Assembly: GCF_900112005.1 (NCBI RefSeq)
Contig: NZ_FOKK01000006.1
Span: forward strand, 124,001 to 188,000
Length of the DNA: 64,000 nucleotides
Origin: Algoriphagus aquimarinus
GTDB lineage: Bacteria; Bacteroidota; Bacteroidia; Cytophagales; Cyclobacteriaceae
Direction of reading: 5' to 3'
Positions 60,099 to 64,000 of this stretch are shown here, piece after piece; positions within the stretch are counted from its first letter, which is position 1; every line of letters begins with the position of its first letter. Position numbers and translations under genes: made by a program. The notes below the pieces were generated by a model that was given only the letters and a program-made list of their open reading frames with translations, had not been told where the DNA came from and did no database searches.

Positions 60099-61112
60099 AT
60101 GAGAAATTTATGTGTTTTATTCCTACTAGGCATTTCGTGCACTAGCCCGAAAATCTCAACAGAAACTGAGAAAGTAGGATTTAAATATAGAACCACAGGC
60201 TCTGTAGAGAGAATAGATTCTGGGTTAAACTCGTTCCTAGCTGAGGGTGCTGCAATCGAAGTGATCGCTTCTGGCTTTCAATGGGCAGAAGGGCCTTTGT
60301 GGCTTGATGATCAGAATGCATTGATTTTTACAGACGTTCCGACTAATAAAATCTGGAAATGGACAGAGGAAGACAGTCTGAGTTTGTTTTTGGAACCTTC
60401 AGGATATCTAGGGTCAGAAACAAATAAGAAAGAACCGGGAGCAAATGGTTTGGCTCTGGATGGTGATGGGAATTTGATTCTGTGTCAGCATGGAGAAAGA
60501 AGAATAGCAAAAATGAATACTTCGCTCGATGCTCCAGAAGCTGACTTCACGGCGTTGGTATCTTATTATAATGGTAAAAAATTCAACAGCCCAAATGACT
60601 TGGTTCTAAATAAATCAGGACAGATATTTTTTACAGACCCTCCTTATGGACTGGATGATTGGGATTCTAAAGAATTGGATTTTCAGGGTGTGTATAGGTT
60701 GGATACAGATGGGAGTTTGGTTTTGCTATTGGATAGTTTGAATCGTCCAAATGGAATCGGGCTAAGCCCAGATCAGCGGACGCTCTACGTGGCTCAATCT
60801 GATGCTAAAAAAGCGCGCTATTATGCGTTTGAGCTGGATGAGAGCGGAGATGTTTTGAATGGGAAGGTATTGTTGGATGCTACTTCTAGTATAGGGGAAG
60901 CGCTACCAGGTTTGCCAGACGGTTTGACTGTTCACAGTTCGGGGACTCTCTTTGCTTCAGGTCCTGGGGGAATCTGGGTGATTAGTTCGGATGGAGAGCA
61001 CCTAGGTACTATACTAACTGGACAGGGTACGGCGAATTGTGCTTTTGACAGCGAAGAGAAGTATTTGTACATCACTGCTGACGCTTATTTGATGCGAATT
61101 AAAGTCAACTAA
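60099..61112 (+). CDS. SMP-30/gluconolactonase family lipoprotein
   Basis: The 337-residue protein has a short lipoprotein signal (lipobox GISC, about Cys14). The six-bladed propeller shows the metal-ligand motifs of SMP-30 lactonases in order: FQWAEGPLW (Glu), NSPNDLVLNKSG (Asn), RPNGIGLSPDQRTLYVAQSD (Asn) and PDGLTVHSSGTLF (Asp). The expected reaction is hydrolysis of a sugar lactone at the envelope, producing an aldonate; which sugar is not visible. It is transcribed alone, about 200 bases after the sulfatase gene, and may serve the same substrate, though the two are separated by a terminator. Confidence 0.92.
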   Translation: MRNLCVLFLLGISCTSPKISTETEKVGFKYRTTGSVERIDSGLNSFLAEGAAIEVIASGFQWAEGPLWLDDQNALIFTDVPTNKIWKWTEEDSLSLFLEPSGYLGSETNKKEPGANGLALDGDGNLILCQHGERRIAKMNTSLDAPEADFTALVSYYNGKKFNSPNDLVLNKSGQIFFTDPPYGLDDWDSKELDFQGVYRLDTDGSLVLLLDSLNRPNGIGLSPDQRTLYVAQSDAKKARYYAFELDESGDVLNGKVLLDATSSIGEALPGLPDGLTVHSSGTLFASGPGGIWVISSDGEHLGTILTGQGTANCAFDSEEKYLYITADAYLMRIKVN

Positions 61113-61985
61113 ATTCAGGTTTGATTAAATAAATCAGTGAAAGGCCTAAAATGTTATTAAAATGTTGATAACCATCTGTTTAAGGTGAATAAGTCTGTTG
61201 ATTTAGAATATTATTTGGTGGAAAAATGGTGGGGAAATAAGGGCTTAGAATCTTGCGATTAGGCGAAATTAGGGAGATATTTATTAAACCAAGTAAGAGA
61301 TAAAAAGACCGAGAGTACGATCTCGGATAATGATTGAAAGCTCGTAATTGAAACATAAATGGTCAAAGACCTTAGGGGATTTGTCTGAAATGGGATACCA
61401 CAGAAGTGTTGATTGATATCTTCAAAGCCGCAAGGTAGAGAGGGCGGAGTTTGAAAGTCAGTATTATGAATCCGGGTAACTGGAGGAAAAGTCTTTAAAC
61501 AGTAGCTTGGCTCTTGTTGATGACTATGGTTATTAGTAAGAGAAAGGGAGACAATCGCAAGAGGGTTTCCCTTTTTGCTTTTTAACACACTTCTGGTCAA
61601 TCACCGATTTTACCATTCTATTCCTTCGTACCGTCATAAAAGCTGCATTTCGCCTGAATAAATAGAAGTGGTATGCTGAAGATTAATGCTCATTTTTTAG
61701 AATCTAACATTTAGTCAGCTTCAATGACTGGCTAGGTAATTCGCTGATTTTTTATTCTACTACATAAAATCCTGTATCATTTTCAATGGAATAGGTATTA
61801 ACCTGCTTTATATAAATAATTTAGACCTCAAGCATATTTTAATTTGTGAATGCGAAGAGGTGGATGGTAGGTAAATAATGTCCCTGTATATTCACAATTC
61901 AGCAGATATTTTGTTGGATTGAAGTGGCCGTAAAGCGATTAATTTTCTTTGTTTTCTGTAGTTTTGACTAAAACCCTGAAATATC
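61113..61985. other. Gene-free region of about 870 bases with possible RNA
   Basis: No reading frame here shows a family motif, export signal or convincing start. Short stems are visible, e.g. CCGAGA/TCTCGG (about 61309-61326), and a terminator-like hairpin (61543-61580). A small RNA transcribed rightward is possible but not shown. I recognise none of the standard RNA families (tmRNA, RNase P, SRP, 6S). Confidence 0.4.
61543..61580 (+). terminator. Terminator-like hairpin without an upstream gene
   Basis: AAAGGGAGAC (61543-61552) pairs with GTTTCCCTTT (61565-61574), ten pairs with one G-U, around AATCGCAAGAGG, followed by T-rich bases. The nearest upstream gene on this strand ends 430 bases earlier. 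Confidence 0.55.
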
Positions 61986-62348
61986 ATGAAGTTTAACAAA
62001 ATCTATTTTGGAATATGGATTTTCATTTTCGCTCTCTTTGCCTTTTGGCAATTCAATGATCCTGATCCTGAAGTTTGGGTGAGTATTTATGGTGTGGCAA
62101 TGATTTTTTGTCTTCTGGGGACTCGTGGCATCTTTCCAAAAATCCCTTTGACCATTCTGGCGATTGGCTGTATCGTTGGAGCTATTTACTATTGGCAGGG
62201 AGATGTGGGAAGCTGGGTTTCCCAAGAAGTAGAGCAGCATAATCTTAGTATGAAAACCCAGTCTATGGAAGAGTCCAGAGAGACATTTGGACTAGTAATT
62301 ATCCTTATCGTGATGCTTCCTGCTTTGTGGAAAGCATGGAAGAAATAG
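61986..62348 (+). CDS. TMEM220-like membrane protein
   Basis: The 120-residue protein has about four membrane spans: IYFGIWIFIFALFAFWQF (5-22), VSIYGVAMIFCLLGT, LTILAIGCIVGAIYYWQG and TFGLVIILIVMLPALW. The segment FNDPDPEVWVSIYG after the first span (FxQxNDPDPxxWxxIY) is the hallmark of the transmembrane 220 family, named after a human protein and common in Bacteroidota and Proteobacteria. No function is known. A QEVEQHNLSMKTQSMEESRE loop separates the third and fourth span. It is followed after 80 bases by the NIPSNAP gene. Confidence 0.85.
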   Translation: MKFNKIYFGIWIFIFALFAFWQFNDPDPEVWVSIYGVAMIFCLLGTRGIFPKIPLTILAIGCIVGAIYYWQGDVGSWVSQEVEQHNLSMKTQSMEESRETFGLVIILIVMLPALWKAWKK

Positions 62349-62428
62349 GCGTCAATTTCAGAAGGATCAATTTCTCAATTGATAGCTCTGATTACCTATT
62401 TTTTCTAAACTAATCAAACCCAATCCCC

Positions 62429-63178
62429 ATGAAAAAGTCAATTCTAAGTTTACTCGTTATGTTATTCGCCTTTGGCAGTTTTGCGCAGCAATTAAGTGGA
62501 AGTACATCCACCTATTTTGAAATTAGGAAATACTACGCTAACGAAGGCAAGTTAGACGATTTGATAAAGCGCTTTGAAGATCATACGATGAGCCTTTTTG
62601 AGAAAAATGGAATGGAAAACGTTGCGTATTTCCTTCCTACCGATAATACGGACAATTCCCTTACCTACATCTTGGGGTATCCTGATGAAAATTCTCGCGA
62701 TCGTATGTGGGCCAAATTTGCTAATGATCCCGAATGGCAGAAAGCTAAGAAGGAATCAGAAGTAAATGGTGGACTGGTAAAGGCAGTAGATCAAACTTTT
62801 ATGAAATTGGCGCAAGGACTGAACGATACTCCTATGCAGCAGGAAAGTGGGGTTTTTCAATTGAGAGTGTACACTTGTTTAGATGGAAGACTAAATAATC
62901 TAATAGCAAGATTCAAGGACCACACGCAGGATTTATTTGAGAAGCAGGGCTTGCGAAATTATCCGTATTGGGTTACAGTAGAGAAGGACGGGAGTCAACC
63001 AAAGCTAGTTTATCTTCTGGCTGACAAGGATCAGGAATCTTTTGAAAAGAATTTCCAGAACTTCATAAAAGATCCAGCATGGGTGAAAGCTAAAGATGCT
63101 TCTGAAGCTGATGGAAAAATTGTAGAGAAGGTGGATGCAGTTTTCTTGAAAACTTTGCCTTTTTCTCCGATGAAATAA
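62429..63178 (+). CDS. Secreted protein with two NIPSNAP domains
   Basis: The 249-residue protein has a signal peptide ending near GSFAQQ (about 20) and two tandem NIPSNAP domains, dimeric alpha/beta-barrel folds. Each opens with the same pattern: YFEIRKYYANEGKLDDLIKRFEDHTMSLFEKNG (about 30-62) and VFQLRVYTCLDGRLNNLIARFKDHTQDLFEKQG (about 142-174), then a GxxN-Y strand, the YILGYPDENSRDRMW or YLLADKDQESFEKN element, and a second helix PEWQKAKKESE/PAWVKAKDASE. The two halves are clearly internal duplicates and would form a pseudo-dimer. Bacterial secreted members lack a known function. The gene stands alone. Confidence 0.9.
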   Translation: MKKSILSLLVMLFAFGSFAQQLSGSTSTYFEIRKYYANEGKLDDLIKRFEDHTMSLFEKNGMENVAYFLPTDNTDNSLTYILGYPDENSRDRMWAKFANDPEWQKAKKESEVNGGLVKAVDQTFMKLAQGLNDTPMQQESGVFQLRVYTCLDGRLNNLIARFKDHTQDLFEKQGLRNYPYWVTVEKDGSQPKLVYLLADKDQESFEKNFQNFIKDPAWVKAKDASEADGKIVEKVDAVFLKTLPFSPMK

Positions 63179-63250
63179 TTAGCGTGTAGCGTAAAAGATG
63201 GGCTGATCGTACTAGTATCAAACTAATTTCTGTCTAGAAAACTCTTTGCC

Positions 63251-63607
63251 ATGAAAAACTCTATTTACCTTATTTTATTCTTTTTAATAATTGGTTTTGC
63301 ATGTGAGGAGAAGGAAGACCCAGCCACAGCTTGTGGGGTGAGTGATCCAATAGAGAATCTTCCTTGGCTTAAGCAATGGGTTTCAGAATCTACTACCAGT
63401 GATAGTGAAGGGTATTCCTATATCAAACAAGCCATTTTCAAAAATGAAACAGTGTTTTTTTGGGGCAGCTGTTGTCCCAACTGTGATTGGGGTCTGGTAT
63501 TGCGTGATTGCTCAGGAATAGAAATTGAAGGCGATTATAATTTTGAGAATCTGAAAGATCAAAAAGTCATCTGGCGACCGGAAAATTCGCAGTGTGTTTT
63601 TAAATAA
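63251..63607 (+). CDS. Small cysteine-rich lipoprotein of unknown function
   Basis: The 118-residue protein has a lipoprotein signal (lipobox GFAC, about Cys18) followed by an acidic linker (EEKEDPA). The mature part carries six more cysteines, including TACGVSD, GSCCPNCDW (four residues' span with three Cys) and LRDCSG, with the last Cys near the end (SQCVF), as expected for disulfides or a metal site. Segments LPWLKQWVSE and IKQAIFKNETVFFWGSCC resemble small Bacteroidota lipoproteins annotated only as hypothetical. No function is assignable. A bidirectional terminator follows. Confidence 0.75.
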   Translation: MKNSIYLILFFLIIGFACEEKEDPATACGVSDPIENLPWLKQWVSESTTSDSEGYSYIKQAIFKNETVFFWGSCCPNCDWGLVLRDCSGIEIEGDYNFENLKDQKVIWRPENSQCVFK

Positions 63608-63663
63608 AATGAGTGCTAGTCTAGCTTGCTGATCTACATTATTTAAATTGGACAGACATAAAA

Positions 63664-63691
63664 AAAGCCATCCCGATATCGGGATGGCTTT
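63664..63691. terminator. Bidirectional terminator between convergent genes
   Basis: A perfect 28-base palindrome, AAAGCCATCCCGAT and its complement, flanked by A residues on the left and T on the right. It serves the lipoprotein gene from the left and the leftward gene ending at 63708. Confidence 0.9.
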
Positions 63692-63707
63692 ACTAGTTAC
63701 TCGTTTT

Positions 63708-64000
63708 TTATTTTGCGTTGAAGGTCATTCCAGCTACTATAAATGTCCCGTTTCCACCGTTATTCTTAGGCTTAGTGATAACAATAAGCTTATGAAGTTT
63801 TCCATCTGCTGTTCCGGTGATAGGAATGGTTATCTGACCATAGCTAGGAGCGCTTGCAGATCCAGTTGTGGACTGTTGTACAAATGTTTCTGTTCCCACT
63901 ACTTGACCGGTTGGGCTGTCTAGTCTGAGTTCAAATACATATTCATCTCCAAGGTCTCCTACAGTTACGGTAGTGGCAGTTACGGATGAGATACCGGTTA
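63708..64000 (-). CDS. C-terminal fragment of a large secreted protein, CBM6-like end
   Basis: The stop is at 63708-63710 and the frame stays open to the right edge of the window, so at least 96 C-terminal residues are visible and the start is missing. The segment TTVTVGDLGDEYVFELRLDSPTGQVVGT, followed by ITIPITGTADGKLHKLIVIT and FIVAGMTFNAK, fits the last strands of a carbohydrate-binding module of family 6 type (FELRLDSPTGxxxGT, GxHxLxxVx, FxxxGxxF). Such domains end many secreted glycosidases, lyases and lactonases in Bacteroidota. Aromatic ligand-binding residues are not visible in this part. The enzyme it belongs to cannot be told. The identification is by pattern only. Confidence 0.65.
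   Translation of the reverse strand, partial: TGISSVTATTVTVGDLGDEYVFELRLDSPTGQVVGTETFVQQSTTGSASAPSYGQITIPITGTADGKLHKLIVITKPKNNGGNGTFIVAGMTFNAK

Noticed and set aside
61259..61600. 113-codon open frame on the minus strand
   Set aside because: It has no family motif, export signal or ribosome-binding site, odd amino-acid use, and runs antisense through a terminator-like hairpin. I regard it as chance.
63648..63923. 91-codon frame on the plus strand
   Set aside because: It crosses the bidirectional terminator and lies antisense to the CBM6-like coding end.

Overview
The window looks like a chromosomal stretch of a Bacteroidota bacterium, most likely of the Cytophagales (a Cyclobacteriaceae or Algoriphagus-like genome is my inference; no rRNA gene is present to fix it). 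The evidence is the TAnnTTTG -7 boxes upstream of lepA, a tRNA-Leu and purF, the many short lipoproteins with a Cys after an SC or AC lipobox, families typical of the phylum (6-bladed beta-propeller lipoproteins, DUF1080, DUF2911, secreted Gfo/Idh oxidoreductases, the long PurF), moderate-to-low GC and dispersed intergenic repeats. There is no phage, insertion sequence, CRISPR array or SusC/SusD pair. One start-truncated gene lies at the left edge and one start-truncated gene, read leftward, at the right edge.

Bases 1-16000: a sialidase/hexosaminidase pair; lepA, folD and a tRNA-Leu(GAG); between lepA and folD a one-gene element coding a four-helix-bundle (S23/Avd-like) protein, bounded by 31-bp inverted repeats built of TTTACGA heptads; a repeat-rich zone; a PutAbiC-like membrane protein (possible phage defence); a DsrE-like secreted protein; and a hybrid histidine kinase that ends 2 bases from a convergent sigma-54 response regulator.

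Bases 16000-33000: purF; an M42 peptidase followed by an App1-like phosphatidate phosphatase and a diacylglycerol-kinase-family lipid kinase; a secreted DUF1080 hydrolase facing a secreted Gfo/Idh oxidoreductase; an Asp/Asn beta-hydroxylase-like protein; a SulP transporter with beta-carbonic anhydrase; and a five-gene operon in which every neighbouring pair overlaps (small membrane protein, Na+/solute symporter, GH88 unsaturated uronyl hydrolase, Old Yellow Enzyme-like oxidoreductase, SDR), which reads as uptake and breakdown of an unsaturated uronate-containing oligosaccharide.

Bases 33000-48000: a YdeP-type molybdopterin oxidoreductase; an old 1078-bp tandem duplication that left a beta-propeller paralogue with a second, lipoprotein signal peptide fused in frame to its N-terminus; nitroreductase, serine hydrolase, DUF808, SGNH hydrolase, DUF2911, secreted sugar isomerase-like, NHL-repeat and VOC proteins.

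Bases 48000-64000: an almost complete L-rhamnose pathway. Rhamnose isomerase is read rightward. Leftward lie a fused rhamnulose-1-phosphate aldolase/lactaldehyde dehydrogenase, a GntR-type regulator, an FGGY kinase and LutABC, which would carry the lactaldehyde carbon through L-lactate to pyruvate. A sulfatase starts 28 bases after the isomerase, hinting at sulfated rhamnose polymers as food. The right end has an SMP-30 lactonase-like lipoprotein, a TMEM220-like protein, a double-NIPSNAP secreted protein, a Cys-rich lipoprotein and the end of a gene whose C-terminus resembles CBM6.
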